From NCBI GenBank assembly GCA_014695255.1, contig JACJNX010000031.1, forward strand, positions 124,001 through 188,000: DNA of 64,000 nt. Direction: 5' to 3'. Positions 41,745 through 49,813 of this stretch are shown here, in pieces. The stretch comes from Cyanobacteria bacterium FACHB-63 (GTDB taxonomy: Bacteria; Cyanobacteriota; Cyanobacteriia; Leptolyngbyales; Leptolyngbyaceae). Numbering within the stretch: the first letter of the stretch is position 1; every line of letters begins with the position of its first letter. The notes under the pieces were generated by a model. That model saw nothing but the letters and a program-made list of their open reading frames with translations. It searched no databases and was not told where the DNA came from. Both the position numbers and the translations under genes were made by a program.

Positions 41745-43139
41745 ATGCTCTCACCCGGATCGATTTGGTGTGGTATGCGCTCGGAACCCTTTCTCGATAA
41801 CTGGACATATCTCAAAGTTGAATTTAACTGGCTAGAGCGGTTGTTGTTGACGGCCGTGGCGAAACAGCGCAAGGACGTAAAAACGATCGAGCGGGTATCG
41901 CAAACTAAAGCCGATCGTGCGACCAGTCACTGGTGGAAAGGATTGATTAGTTTAGACGAGGCGATCTCGTCAGATTCTCCGGTTGAGCGGCGAAAATCTT
42001 CGCCTACTCTAACCTATCAGCAGCAGTTAGACGCACGGATTCAGGCAAGTGGGCAGCATGGGATTGGTTTGGCGCTGCCGATGCTGTGCGATCGCTTGAA
42101 GCTGACAACGTTTGAGAAAAATGTAGTTCTAATTGCCCTCGCGCCCGAAGTTCACCGTCGATATGCTCGACTGTATGGCTATCTACAAAGCGATCATGAT
42201 GTTGCCGAGCGTCCGACGATTGATCTCGTACTCCGCTTGCTTTGTCGAACCGATGCAGAATGGCGGACGGTGCGATCGAGCTTGATTGATTCCAGCCGAT
42301 TGATGAGGTCGGGCTTAATTGAGGTAGAGGAAAATGATCGATCGTCGTTTTTATCGAGATCGATCAAGCTGTCAGATGAATGCGTTAATTTTTTGCTGAG
42401 TGAGCCAGCAGAATTAGCTGAACTAGAGGAGTTAATTGCCTCTCAGATGCCTGCTCAGATTGCAATGACGCGATCGAGAAAATCCGTTAATTTGGTGTTG
42501 CCGGAGGCTGTTCAGGCTCAACTGGCGCAAGTTTGCGATCGCATTCGATTTGCACCCCAGCTACAAGCTTGGGGATTTACTGCATCGACAGGTGTAACTG
42601 CTTTATTGATTGGTGCGAGTGGAACGGGAAAGACGATCGCAGCGCAATCGCTCGCTCAGAAATTAGCTTTGCCACTGACTGAAATCGACCTCGCGGTCGT
42701 GGATGATGCGATCGACCTGATCGAAGAGTTGATTGATCAGGCACCAGAATTCTTATTGATTAAATCGGCTGAACGGTGGCTAAAGCGATCGGCTCCGATT
42801 TCACAGGTGATTCAACTGATTGAGGCTCGTAGCGGTTTAACTTGCTTTAGTGTGCGGCATCGACTCGCAATTCCAACCGCACTTCGATCGCGCATTCACT
42901 TCACCATTGAATTTCCTAAACCTGATGCTGCAGCTCGTGTGCAGCTTTGGAAGCAGGCCTTTCCCCAAGTAACGCCGATCGCCGAGATAGACTGGCAAAC
43001 CTTAGCGAAAAAGCACCCGCTCACTGGGGGAGAAATTCAGAAGATTGCACAGATTTCGGCGATCGAAGCCCTTTCACAAGATGCGTCGGAGATCGAGTTA
43101 CACCACGTTCTTAAAGCAATCTCCCGACTTTCCCAATGA
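41745..43139 (+). CDS. AAA ATPase-like protein with degenerate Walker B
   Basis: A 464-residue protein. Residues 1-240 form a helical N-domain (WTYLKVEFNWLERLLLTAVA, FEKNVVLIALAPEVHRRYAR), and residues 250-460 an AAA domain. Walker A is intact (GASGTGKT at 290-297). At the Walker B place the sequence is FLLIKSAERWL, where FFDEAD is expected, so the acidic pair is missing. The sensor region (CFSVRHRLAIPTALRSRIHF) is also altered, while the lid (HPLTGGEIQKIAQISAIEAL) is present. The protein may bind nucleotide without hydrolysing it. An alternative ATG lies at 41775. The 3' end overlaps the convergent membrane-protein gene by 29 bases. Confidence 0.82.
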   Translation: MLSPGSIWCGMRSEPFLDNWTYLKVEFNWLERLLLTAVAKQRKDVKTIERVSQTKADRATSHWWKGLISLDEAISSDSPVERRKSSPTLTYQQQLDARIQASGQHGIGLALPMLCDRLKLTTFEKNVVLIALAPEVHRRYARLYGYLQSDHDVAERPTIDLVLRLLCRTDAEWRTVRSSLIDSSRLMRSGLIEVEENDRSSFLSRSIKLSDECVNFLLSEPAELAELEELIASQMPAQIAMTRSRKSVNLVLPEAVQAQLAQVCDRIRFAPQLQAWGFTASTGVTALLIGASGTGKTIAAQSLAQKLALPLTEIDLAVVDDAIDLIEELIDQAPEFLLIKSAERWLKRSAPISQVIQLIEARSGLTCFSVRHRLAIPTALRSRIHFTIEFPKPDAAARVQLWKQAFPQVTPIAEIDWQTLAKKHPLTGGEIQKIAQISAIEALSQDASEIELHHVLKAISRLSQ

Positions 43140-43464
43140 GCGGAAGAGCGATCGATTTTCGCTGCCACAACCGCACCATCAGAACCAAATTCAGCACAAA
43201 GTAACCCGAAGTGAGAAAGCTTGCCGTTAACAACAGCGGCAACTGCGCGGATTCAGAAGTAGAGGCAGCACCCATCAGCCCATAGAGTAATAGCCAGCCC
43301 ATTGCAAACTTCACGACGAATCGACTCAAGGCTCGTTCTTGGCGGCTCCCCGATCGCTGATACAGCGTCCAAAGGGCTGGAAAAAATCCAAAAACGGGTA
43401 AAAGATAGAAAAATAGCCGCAAATGCCGGACTGCATCGGGTTCTAGGCGATCGGAATCATTCAT
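43111..43464 (-). CDS. Small membrane protein (117 aa)
   Basis: A 117-residue protein with three predicted transmembrane helices: LFFYLLPVFGFFPALWTLYQ at about 17-36, FAMGWLLLYGLMGAAS at about 53-68, and LLLTASFLTSGYFVLNLVLM at about 76-96. A basic C-terminal tail (RLWQRKSIALPLIGKVGRLL) is probably cytoplasmic. No family is recognised, though such proteins are common in cyanobacteria. It overlaps the end of the AAA gene on the other strand. Confidence 0.72.
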   Translation of the reverse strand: MNDSDRLEPDAVRHLRLFFYLLPVFGFFPALWTLYQRSGSRQERALSRFVVKFAMGWLLLYGLMGAASTSESAQLPLLLTASFLTSGYFVLNLVLMVRLWQRKSIALPLIGKVGRLL

Positions 43465-43575
43465 AAATCAAAGGGATCATGGCGGAAGGAGGATGAACCG
43501 AAATCAAAGCGCGATAATAATAACTAGAGACTGCCCAAAACGATCTCGTGAATTACTGTCGTTAGTTGTTGCATC

Positions 43576-44721
43576 ATGCCTCATCGCAATAAAGTGTGGA
43601 TTTGGTGGGATTCTTTATCTCCGGTATTAAAAGCGATTGTAGTCGCCTTTTTCGTGCCGCTTGTGGTGTTGAACGCGTGGGCGATTTCGTCTATTTTTGA
43701 TTATTTTCATTCTTTATTAGTCATCGTCGCGGGCGCATCGTTGCTGACCTTTTTGCTGAATTATCCGGTCAGCTATATGCAGCAGCACGGAGCGACACGA
43801 GGACGATCGGCAATTGTCGTGTTTCTGTTTACGATTTCGGTTTTACTTGCGATCGGGGTGACGCTGGTTCCGTTGGCGCTCCAGCAAGCTCAACAGTTGG
43901 TGGTTCGATTACCGGATTGGATCGACTCAGGACAACGACAATTAATCCTGCTTAATGATCAGATCGAAAAAGCTGGATTTCCAGTGAGTCTCGATGTGTT
44001 GGCGGATCAAATCACGGCTCCATTGAAAAATCAATTGCAGCGATTGGCTGGAGATATTCTTGGGTTGGCTGTGATTACTGTCACCAGTTTGCTTGATGTC
44101 GTGTTGACGTTAGTGTTGACATTTTATCTGCTGCAACATAGTGATCATCTGTGGCAAAGTTTAGTTGAATGGTTGCCGCCCCGGATTCGAGATCCATTTA
44201 GCGAAACATTGCGCCTGAGTTTTCAGAATTTCTTTTTCAGCCAGTTGATTTCGTCTACCTCAATGGGGTTTGTGTTGACGGTAATCTTTCTGACGTTGCG
44301 TGTTCCGTTCGGATTGCTGTTTGGGTTAACGATCGGCACAATGGCGCTGATTCCCTTCGGCGGGTCAGTCGGGATTGCGTTGGTCACGCTGCTGGTGGCG
44401 TTGCGCGATATTGGGCTGGGCGTTGAGGTGCTGATTGCCTCGTTGATTGTGCAGCAGATTATTGAAAATCTGATTATGCCACGTGTGCTGGGTAGCTTTA
44501 CGGGGCTGAATCCGGTGTGGGTGTTTGTTTCGATTCTGATGGGGGCGCGGGTTGGCGGACTGTTAGGTGTGGTGGTAGCAGTACCGATCGCGGTTGTGAT
44601 TAAGAGCATTTTGGTGTCGTTGCGATCGCCCAGTCCAACGATTTTGGTGACAACGGATTCGCATCCGGTGGCGGTGGGTCGATCGGACTCGGCGGAACTG
44701 ACAAAGGCGACCGAAAGTTAA
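43576..44721 (+). CDS. AI-2E family transporter
   Basis: An integral membrane protein of 381 residues with about eight hydrophobic helices. Family marks include LLTFLLNYPVSYMQ, VVLTLVLTFYLLQHSD, and the conserved VPFGLLFGLTIGTMALIPFG followed by GSVGIA and NLIMPRVLGSFTGLNPVWVF. The family (YdiK/PerM/TqsA) includes the quorum-signal exporter TqsA and sodium/proton antiporters. The substrate of cyanobacterial members is not established. The C-terminal tail of about 30 residues is soluble. Confidence 0.9.
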   Translation: MPHRNKVWIWWDSLSPVLKAIVVAFFVPLVVLNAWAISSIFDYFHSLLVIVAGASLLTFLLNYPVSYMQQHGATRGRSAIVVFLFTISVLLAIGVTLVPLALQQAQQLVVRLPDWIDSGQRQLILLNDQIEKAGFPVSLDVLADQITAPLKNQLQRLAGDILGLAVITVTSLLDVVLTLVLTFYLLQHSDHLWQSLVEWLPPRIRDPFSETLRLSFQNFFFSQLISSTSMGFVLTVIFLTLRVPFGLLFGLTIGTMALIPFGGSVGIALVTLLVALRDIGLGVEVLIASLIVQQIIENLIMPRVLGSFTGLNPVWVFVSILMGARVGGLLGVVVAVPIAVVIKSILVSLRSPSPTILVTTDSHPVAVGRSDSAELTKATES

Positions 44722-44799
44722 TGGTGTAATGTGCAATTGCTTGATAGTTCTTCTCGGTGTTCGCCCATACTGAGTCTGTCCTGTTTAGGGTGAACTCAG

Positions 44800-45051
44800 A
44801 TGCCTAGAACGCCGACCGAATTTTCTGTCCATATCATGATGGAAGGTGGACATCGCGAAGAAGTGCGATTTCCCACGATTCAAGATTTTCAGAAGTGGTA
44901 CAGTGGCGAACTGATGCCGAAAGCCGCTTCAGAGGATTTTATTAGTGTACCGATTAAAAATATCCAGGGCGAATACATGGTGGTGCGTCCAGCGCGGGTA
45001 GTGAGCTTGCGAGTGGAGCCAGTGTTTGCGGGGAGTGTTGATCGCTATTAA
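44800..45051 (+). CDS. Conserved cyanobacterial small protein (83 aa)
   Basis: A soluble 83-residue protein beginning MPRTPTEFSVHIMMEGGHRE and containing VRFPTIQDFQKWYSGELMPK, then IPIKNIQ-type strands (SVPIKNIQGEYMVVRPARVV). It looks like a compact alpha/beta fold. Homologous small proteins occur across cyanobacteria as hypotheticals. No motif points to a function. It is followed by a possible stem-loop terminator at 45085-45117. Confidence 0.7.
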   Translation: MPRTPTEFSVHIMMEGGHREEVRFPTIQDFQKWYSGELMPKAASEDFISVPIKNIQGEYMVVRPARVVSLRVEPVFAGSVDRY

Positions 45052-45084
45052 CCTCGAATCTTTTACGGGCGCAGGGTGTCTTAT

Positions 45085-45117
45085 CCCAAATCTCTCAATA
45101 CTCGCAACAGATTTGGG
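45085..45117. terminator. Stem-loop between convergent genes
   Basis: CCCAAATCT (45085-45093) pairs with AGATTTGGG (45109-45117) around a 15-base loop. It lies between the plus-strand small gene and the minus-strand DUF4160 gene. Confidence 0.5.
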
Positions 45118-45128
45118 TAAAGGCGCGA

Positions 45129-45392
45129 TTATGAAAGTTGCCGAATTAATCGGGTAATTGAAAATTCGATGAATCCAATGGTTCTCGAAAAGCAATTACC
45201 CGATTTGTTATTCACAAACACATCCTTCCAGTCGGTGACTGGAGCCACCCACTTAATCGGCAATCGTCCAATCATGTTAGAACTCACCACGATCGCTTTC
45301 TGTTGGGCGTATCGAACGTGAAAGTGAGGGGGTGGATGGTCGTTGTAATACATCGTGATTACGATTCCGAAGAAGCGACTAATCTCTGGCAT
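45129..45392 (-). CDS. DUF4160 protein with an altered C-terminus
   Basis: The first 35 residues (MPEISRFFGIVITMYYNDHP, then PPHFHVRYAQQKAIV) match DUF4160, a small family often encoded beside DUF2442 in toxin-antitoxin-like pairs. After that the sequence diverges: MIGRLPIKWVAPVTDW still resembles the expected GRLPPRVLGLVxEW, but the following SGNCFSRTIGFIEFSITRLI is encoded by a 58-base inverted-repeat structure (45148-45205) and looks foreign. The real gene may have been truncated by insertion of this hairpin. No DUF2442 gene is adjacent. I chose ATG 45392; the reading frame continues upstream, but that part is not family-like. Confidence 0.6.
   Translation of the reverse strand: MPEISRFFGIVITMYYNDHPPPHFHVRYAQQKAIVVSSNMIGRLPIKWVAPVTDWKDVFVNNKSGNCFSRTIGFIEFSITRLIRQLS
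45148..45205. repeat. 13-bp inverted repeat ending the DUF4160 gene
   Basis: AATCGGGTAATTG (45148-45160) is perfectly complementary to CAATTACCCGATT (45193-45205), with a 32-base interior containing further partial TTCGA symmetry. The left arm encodes the end of the DUF4160 frame. Confidence 0.65.
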
Positions 45393-45495
45393 TCTAGACT
45401 GAAAAAATCTAAGCGTTAATTTTAGACGCTTTACGAAGGCGATCGCGCTGTTCGGTTTTACGATCGCGTTATCAACTTTCATAGGCATCGGATTA

Positions 45496-45982
45496 GGATC
45501 GCGAGCGCAATTCCAGTGGTCGTGATCGCTATTTCAGTGATCCGGAGTGCAATTCCAGTGGTCGTGATCGCTATTTCAGTGATCCGATGAACTGTTTTAG
45601 AGGATGTTTGAGAAGTATGGAAAGTCCTTCGCTTCGGTCGCATTCCGCCCGTGATTAGAAATCACGGTCTATCGGCACAAAGTCCACTAAAGGGGGCTGG
45701 AAGCGAGTGGTTTCCGTCTCTTCAGTCGGTTGAAACCGACTTTGCTCCGATAGCCCCGAATTCATTCGAGGGGCGGGTGATGCAATAAACGATACTTCTC
45801 AAACATTCTCTTAGTTCATCAACAAGCAATTTTAGTGATCCGATGAGCCATTTCAGTTCATCAACGAGTCATTTCAGTTCATTAACGACCCATTTCAGTT
45901 CATCAACGAGTCATTTCAGTGCATCGATGAACTGTTTTAGTGATCCGATGAGCCATTTTAGTCCATCGTTGGGCTTGCATAG
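45496..45982 (+). repeat. Degenerate 21-bp tandem repeat array (13 units), split by a MITE
   Basis: Thirteen 21-base units end in CAG or TAG, for example TGATCCGATGAGCCATTTCA-G and TTCATCAACGAGTCATTTCA-G. Units 1-5 occupy 45496-45599 and units 6-13 occupy 45815-45982. Between them is the MITE at 45600-45810; taking it out with one copy of TTA rejoins unit 5 exactly. In one frame the later units encode a heptapeptide repeat (MSHFSSS, TSHFSSL), but no ribosome binding site supports translation. An inverted unit lies at 45998-46021. It is not a CRISPR array because there are no unique spacers. Confidence 0.85.
45600..45810. mobile_element. 211-bp MITE with terminal inverted repeats and a 3-bp target duplication
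   Basis: Ends: GAGGATGTTTGAGAAGTAT (45600-45618) and the reverse complement GAGAATGTTTGAGAAGTAT (from 45810), 18 of 19 identical. TTA is duplicated on each side (45597-45599 and 45811-45813). The interior folds into a branched structure: hairpin CCGTGATT-AGA-AATCACGG (45649-45667), hairpin AGTCGGTT-GA-AACCGACT (45724-45741), and competing or outer pairings CTATCGG/CCGATAG (45669/45747) and CAAAGTC/GACTTTG (45678/45738). No reading frame of note is present, so a transposase must act from elsewhere. Confidence 0.85.
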
Positions 45983-46048
45983 CGGACGATCGCGCCCTCC
46001 ATCAACTGAAATGGCGCGATGTCCTGTTTTGTCTAGGGTCTAGCAGGG

Positions 46049-46831
46049 TTAAGCCTTGACGGGTGAACTAGACTGATGCTGAGATTGCTTGCGGCGTTTG
46101 AGGCGAGACAGAACGCCGCCCACCACCAGACCGGGCAAGGGAGAAAAAGCAAACGGAACCGGAGTGGCGGATGGCTCGATGATTTCGACTAGACCATTCC
46201 CTGTTCTAACTCCATCCGCAACGTTGATGTTGCCTGCTAGGTACAGACTGTTGATAAAGCGAGTACCGCCGCCGCCGAAGCCGCCGAAGCTGCTGCTGCC
46301 GGTGCCGTTTCTGCCGCCGCTGCCGCCCGCGATGAAGCTGCTACCGCCCCGTAGGCCGCCGCCGCCGTTGGTACTGAAGCCGCCGCCCCCCCCGCCAGGA
46401 AAACTGCCGCCCCCGGCGATGCCGCCGTCGCCGTCGCCAGTATTGAAGGTGGTACTAGGACCACCAATGCCGCCGCTGCCGTTGCCGCCGCTGCCGCCGC
46501 CACCACCAGCTACCACAATCGGGGTTGCAGAGCCACCTGTGCCGAACGTAACAAACGTGCCGCCGCCCCCGCCGACGAAGCTGCCGCTGCCGCCCACTAA
46601 AATGCTCAGCACCTATCCTGCTGTGAGGTTAAAATCAGCTCCCGTCTGACCGCCTCTGCCACCGTTGCTTCTGCCGCCTTGAGCGCCAAAGGCAGTAATC
46701 GTGTAAACTCCCGTCGTGGGTACCGTCCAAGATTGAATATTGCCCGTGAAGTTGAACGTTTGCAGCGCCGAAGCTGGAGCCGCAGACGCGATCGCGCCGA
46801 TCGCCACTGCGCCTAGAATTGCGTATCTCAT
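46049..46831 (-). pseudogene. Glycine-rich surface protein with CTERM-like signal, interrupted by TAG
   Basis: From ATG 46831 (AGGAAAG just before it) the frame encodes a signal peptide (MRYAILGAVAIGAIASAAPA), then TFNFTGNIQSWTVPTTGVYT and GADFNLTAG, followed by TAG at 46615-46613, then VLSILVGGSGSFVGGGGGTF and over 120 residues of glycine-rich sequence. The end is TPVPFAFSPLPGLVVGGVLS with RLKRRK, a CTERM-type sorting signal (PFxFSP form). Family proteins read NLTAGQVLSILVGG, so Q (CAG) has become TAG. Either the gene is dead or the stop is read through. The 3' part is very GC- and glycine-rich. Confidence 0.75.
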
Positions 46832-47036
46832 CGTCTTTCCTGAGTGTTGTCGTTCAGTGCATCCGCTGTCAGTCGTCATCCCCAATGTCATGAGGTTGGG
46901 TAGAGTATTGTGCTGATGAACACTAGCAGTGTACTGAGAAAGTCAGAAAGCGGCGCAGAGTTAATTGCGATCGCACAAAAAATCCGCAGATCTGCTCGTG
47001 GTGCGCGACCGTGCGGAAGTTAAGGTTTCAGTAATC

Positions 47037-48035
47037 TTACCCGTGTCGTTTTTGATGCCATGCCCAAGCGTGCTTCAGAATCGTCTCAATATCTGCATAT
47101 TGAGGATTCCATCCCAACACCGATCGCGCCTTTTCCGCACTTCCCACCAGCGCAGGCGGATCACCCGGACGACGATCACACTCGATCGCAGAAATCGATC
47201 GACCCGTCACCTTCCGCGCCGCCTCGATCACTTCTCGCACCGAGAACCCGTTCCCATTGCCCAAATTAAACAGTTGAGAATCGCCGCCCTTGAGCAAATA
47301 ATCCAACCCCAAAACGTGCGCCTCAGCCAAATCCGTCACATGAATATAGTCACGAATGCAAGTACCGTCCGGAGTCGGATAATCCGTGCCATAAATCGAA
47401 ATCGAATCGCGCTGACCCAAAGCCGCCATCAGCACCAGTGGAATCAAATGCGTCTCCGGTTGATGATCCTCACCCAAGCGACCTTCTGGATCAGCCCCCG
47501 CCGCATTAAAGTACCGAAACGCCACCGATTTGAAATCATAAGCCGGATCAAAATCCGCCAGCATCCGCTCCACCATCAGCTTCGTTGCACCATAGGGATT
47601 GATCGGATCTTGGGGATGATCTTCAGGAATCGGCACCACCTGCGGCACTCCATAGGTCGCGCAAGTCGAAGAAAAGACAAAACGCTTAATTCCCGCCGCT
47701 ACCATCGCTTCTAACAGCGTCAGCGTCCCCACCACATTATTGTGGTAATACTTACCCGGCTGCGTCACCGACTCACCCACATACGCATACGCCGCAAAGT
47801 GCATCACCGCACTAAACGGACGCGAGGCAAACACCTGATCGAGCAGTTCACGATCGTTCGTATCGCCCTCAATCAGTTCCACCTTCAGAACCGATTCCAC
47901 AATATCGCGATGCCCGTAGACCAAATTATCGAAAACAACCACGTCATATCCCGCATTTTGCAGTGCGAGAACCGCATGAGAACCGATATATCCGGCTCCA
48001 CCTGTGACTAATACGATCGGCTTTTGAGATGACAC
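47037..48035 (-). CDS. galE: UDP-glucose 4-epimerase
   Basis: Interconverts UDP-glucose and UDP-galactose, feeding polysaccharide and galactolipid synthesis. The 332-residue short-chain dehydrogenase-type protein has VTGGAGYIGSHAVLALQNAG at the N-terminus (GxxGxxG), the catalytic S-S-T in FVFSSTCATYG and YGATK (Y-x3-K), and C-terminal YADIETILKHAWAWHQ. Start is ATG 48035. A tiny frame with a strong ribosome binding site lies upstream (48136-48207). Confidence 0.94.
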   Translation of the reverse strand: MSSQKPIVLVTGGAGYIGSHAVLALQNAGYDVVVFDNLVYGHRDIVESVLKVELIEGDTNDRELLDQVFASRPFSAVMHFAAYAYVGESVTQPGKYYHNNVVGTLTLLEAMVAAGIKRFVFSSTCATYGVPQVVPIPEDHPQDPINPYGATKLMVERMLADFDPAYDFKSVAFRYFNAAGADPEGRLGEDHQPETHLIPLVLMAALGQRDSISIYGTDYPTPDGTCIRDYIHVTDLAEAHVLGLDYLLKGGDSQLFNLGNGNGFSVREVIEAARKVTGRSISAIECDRRPGDPPALVGSAEKARSVLGWNPQYADIETILKHAWAWHQKRHG

Positions 48036-48135
48036 AATAAACCCTCACCCAGTTTTAGAATTATTTTTATTTCAACCTGCGCTTTCAGATTCAGCCAGAA
48101 AGACGCAAACTTCATCCGGTTTTGACTCCATCGCC

Positions 48136-48207
48136 CTACTTGAAGGTATCGCGAGTCACCAAAAACAAAATCACCGCAAATGCAATTCCTGCCAAAATTA
48201 GCTCCAT
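48136..48207 (-). CDS. Possible tiny membrane peptide (23 aa)
   Basis: GGAGGAATAGTCAA precedes ATG 48207 and the frame encodes MELILAGIAFAVILFLVTRD-TFK, a single hydrophobic span with a charged end. The very strong Shine-Dalgarno sequence and the single-helix design resemble small thylakoid or cytochrome subunits, but it does not match PetG, PetL, PetN, PsbM or PsbY. It could be an unannotated small membrane subunit. Confidence is limited by its length. Confidence 0.45.
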   Translation of the reverse strand: MELILAGIAFAVILFLVTRDTFK

Positions 48208-48584
48208 TTGACTATTCCTCCTACTACACCCTTCGGCTGTTGCAACCCGATTGGAACAATGCTGCGATCGTTCCAGAGCAGTTTAGATTCATTCTTAGGA
48301 AACAGAGATTGAATTCGAGAAAAAATCTATCGCTCAACCCGAAAACCTCCTACAATCTAGCGATTTTAGGTACAATCCTAGTCTTGAAACAGTTTATTTT
48401 CCAGCCCAAGTCTAAGATTAGAGAGTTCGATCTGTGACGATCGAATCATTCAACCGATCAACCACTCTACGTATGAAATTTACTACTTGCGGGTAATCTT
48501 GAAGCGGTCAAGTTGTTCCCTAAATTCAATCGTTGAACGATCGCATTTGGGGTGAGGAGTAGCGCGATACAAGGGATTGAATAG
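48208..48584. other. Gap upstream of the YdcF gene
   Basis: About 375 bases. A plus-strand frame (48180-48437) is visible but has no ribosome binding site, starts inside the tiny minus-strand gene and is compositionally AT-rich, so I do not call it. No tRNA, riboswitch or strong hairpin was seen. The promoters of the tiny peptide gene and of the YdcF gene must lie here. Confidence 0.4.
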
Positions 48585-49796
48585 ATGATCTTATTAGTAA
48601 CTGATGTATTTGTCTTATTGACCCAGGTATTACTCTGGGTCGTGGTGGGTCTATTTGCCTGGTATGTCCTCTTACGAGTGCTACCCAGACCCTTTCTCGG
48701 TGGATTGGTGCTGCTGCTGCTGGTGGGCGTAGCAGCATTCACGTTTTATCGAGGGTCGCCCCAAGAAGGGCTAGTCGGCGATATTTTTCGGATTATTGCG
48801 ATTCCGTTTAGTCCCCTCGGCATTATCTTAATTTTGCTCCTAGTCGCATTCTCGGAACTGCTGCGCGGTGGAAAATTATCGAGAACCGGATTAGTCTTGC
48901 TGCGAATTGCGATTCCAGCCTTGTTAATTCTGAGTATTCCAGCCGTGTCGTATTTTCTGGCACAACGCGCCGAAGCTGAAGCGATCGACATTGCCCGCCC
49001 TGCTGCCACTGCTGCCCTACCACCGGGAGCGCGGCGCGTCATCGTTGCCTTAGCGCAGGATACAACTCGACTGCAAGTTCGACCGCGATCGCAACCCGTT
49101 CCAGCGGCTCCGGCTCCTCCTGCTCCGGGATTGTTTCCGCCGCCTGCCCAGATTCCTGCGGGGGCATTTCCAGTCCTCGCCGATCAGCCCGTGCAACTGA
49201 CCGAGCGCGGCGATATCTTGACTTATACAAATCAGGTCTATCGAGAAGAGCGAGGACGTGGAACCGATCCACTCGTCATCGTCAGCGCCGGAAACCGACC
49301 GGAGCGGGTGCGTAAAACTGGAGAAACCAACAATGATGTTTCAGAAGCCGCAGATGCGCGGCGATTTCTGCAAGGATTGGGGATTCCGGCAGAAGATATT
49401 ATTGCCGATCCCAACAGTCCGACGGTTCAGAGTAGCGCTGTGAATGTACGTCAGGAATTGCGGCGTAGAGGGACTAATTTCGGCAATCAGTTGGTGTTGA
49501 TTAGTTCGGCGATCGAGATGAATCGAGCCGCTTTGACGTTTAATCGCGAGTTCAACAGCAATAACGTGCCGCTCACGGTCATTCCCCGTCCGACGAATTT
49601 TCTTACGCTGCCGCCGCGAGAAGCATTCCGAGGTCGAGCGCAAGGGCGCGATGTGGTCGAGCGCAATTTGCAGATTGCCGATCTGTTACCCAGTATTGAT
49701 GCGCTATCGCTCAGTTCTAGAGTGATTAACGAGTATCTGACTTCTATCTACTATTTCTTACGAGGCTGGATTCGTCCGGTTCGGACAACGCTCTAA
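48585..49796 (+). CDS. YdcF/SanA family membrane protein (DUF218)
   Basis: A 403-residue protein. Three or four N-terminal transmembrane helices (about residues 1-125, for example LLVTDVFVLLTQVLLWVVVG and PLGIILILLLVAFSELLRGG) are followed by a periplasmic DUF218 domain. The domain shows PLVIVSAGNRPERVRKTGET, then FLQGLGIPAEDIIADPNSPT and NQLVLISSAIEMNRAALTFN, the family Rossmann-like pattern. The linker is proline/alanine-rich. Such proteins act in envelope or peptidoglycan biology (ElyC, SanA), though the chemistry is not well defined. It is followed by a terminator hairpin. Confidence 0.85.
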   Translation: MILLVTDVFVLLTQVLLWVVVGLFAWYVLLRVLPRPFLGGLVLLLLVGVAAFTFYRGSPQEGLVGDIFRIIAIPFSPLGIILILLLVAFSELLRGGKLSRTGLVLLRIAIPALLILSIPAVSYFLAQRAEAEAIDIARPAATAALPPGARRVIVALAQDTTRLQVRPRSQPVPAAPAPPAPGLFPPPAQIPAGAFPVLADQPVQLTERGDILTYTNQVYREERGRGTDPLVIVSAGNRPERVRKTGETNNDVSEAADARRFLQGLGIPAEDIIADPNSPTVQSSAVNVRQELRRRGTNFGNQLVLISSAIEMNRAALTFNREFNSNNVPLTVIPRPTNFLTLPPREAFRGRAQGRDVVERNLQIADLLPSIDALSLSSRVINEYLTSIYYFLRGWIRPVRTTL

Positions 49797-49813
49797 AGGC
49801 TGAAAGCGACAAA

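Noticed and set aside
45496-45982. Regular repeats that might be a CRISPR array
   Set aside because: Units are contiguous and similar to each other along their whole length, with no unique spacers and no cas genes nearby.
45843-46043. Open frame encoding heptapeptide repeats MSHFSSS inside the 21-bp array
   Set aside because: No ribosome binding site; the frame results from a 21-base period that has no stop in this phase. The other units at 45496-45599 do not keep the frame.
46089-46649. Long proline-rich frame on the plus strand
   Set aside because: It is the antisense of the glycine-rich repeat gene; GGC/GCC-rich sequence stays open in several frames. No ribosome binding site.
48180-48437. 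Possible small plus-strand gene
   Set aside because: Starts inside the tiny minus-strand gene, lacks a ribosome binding site and has no recognisable features.
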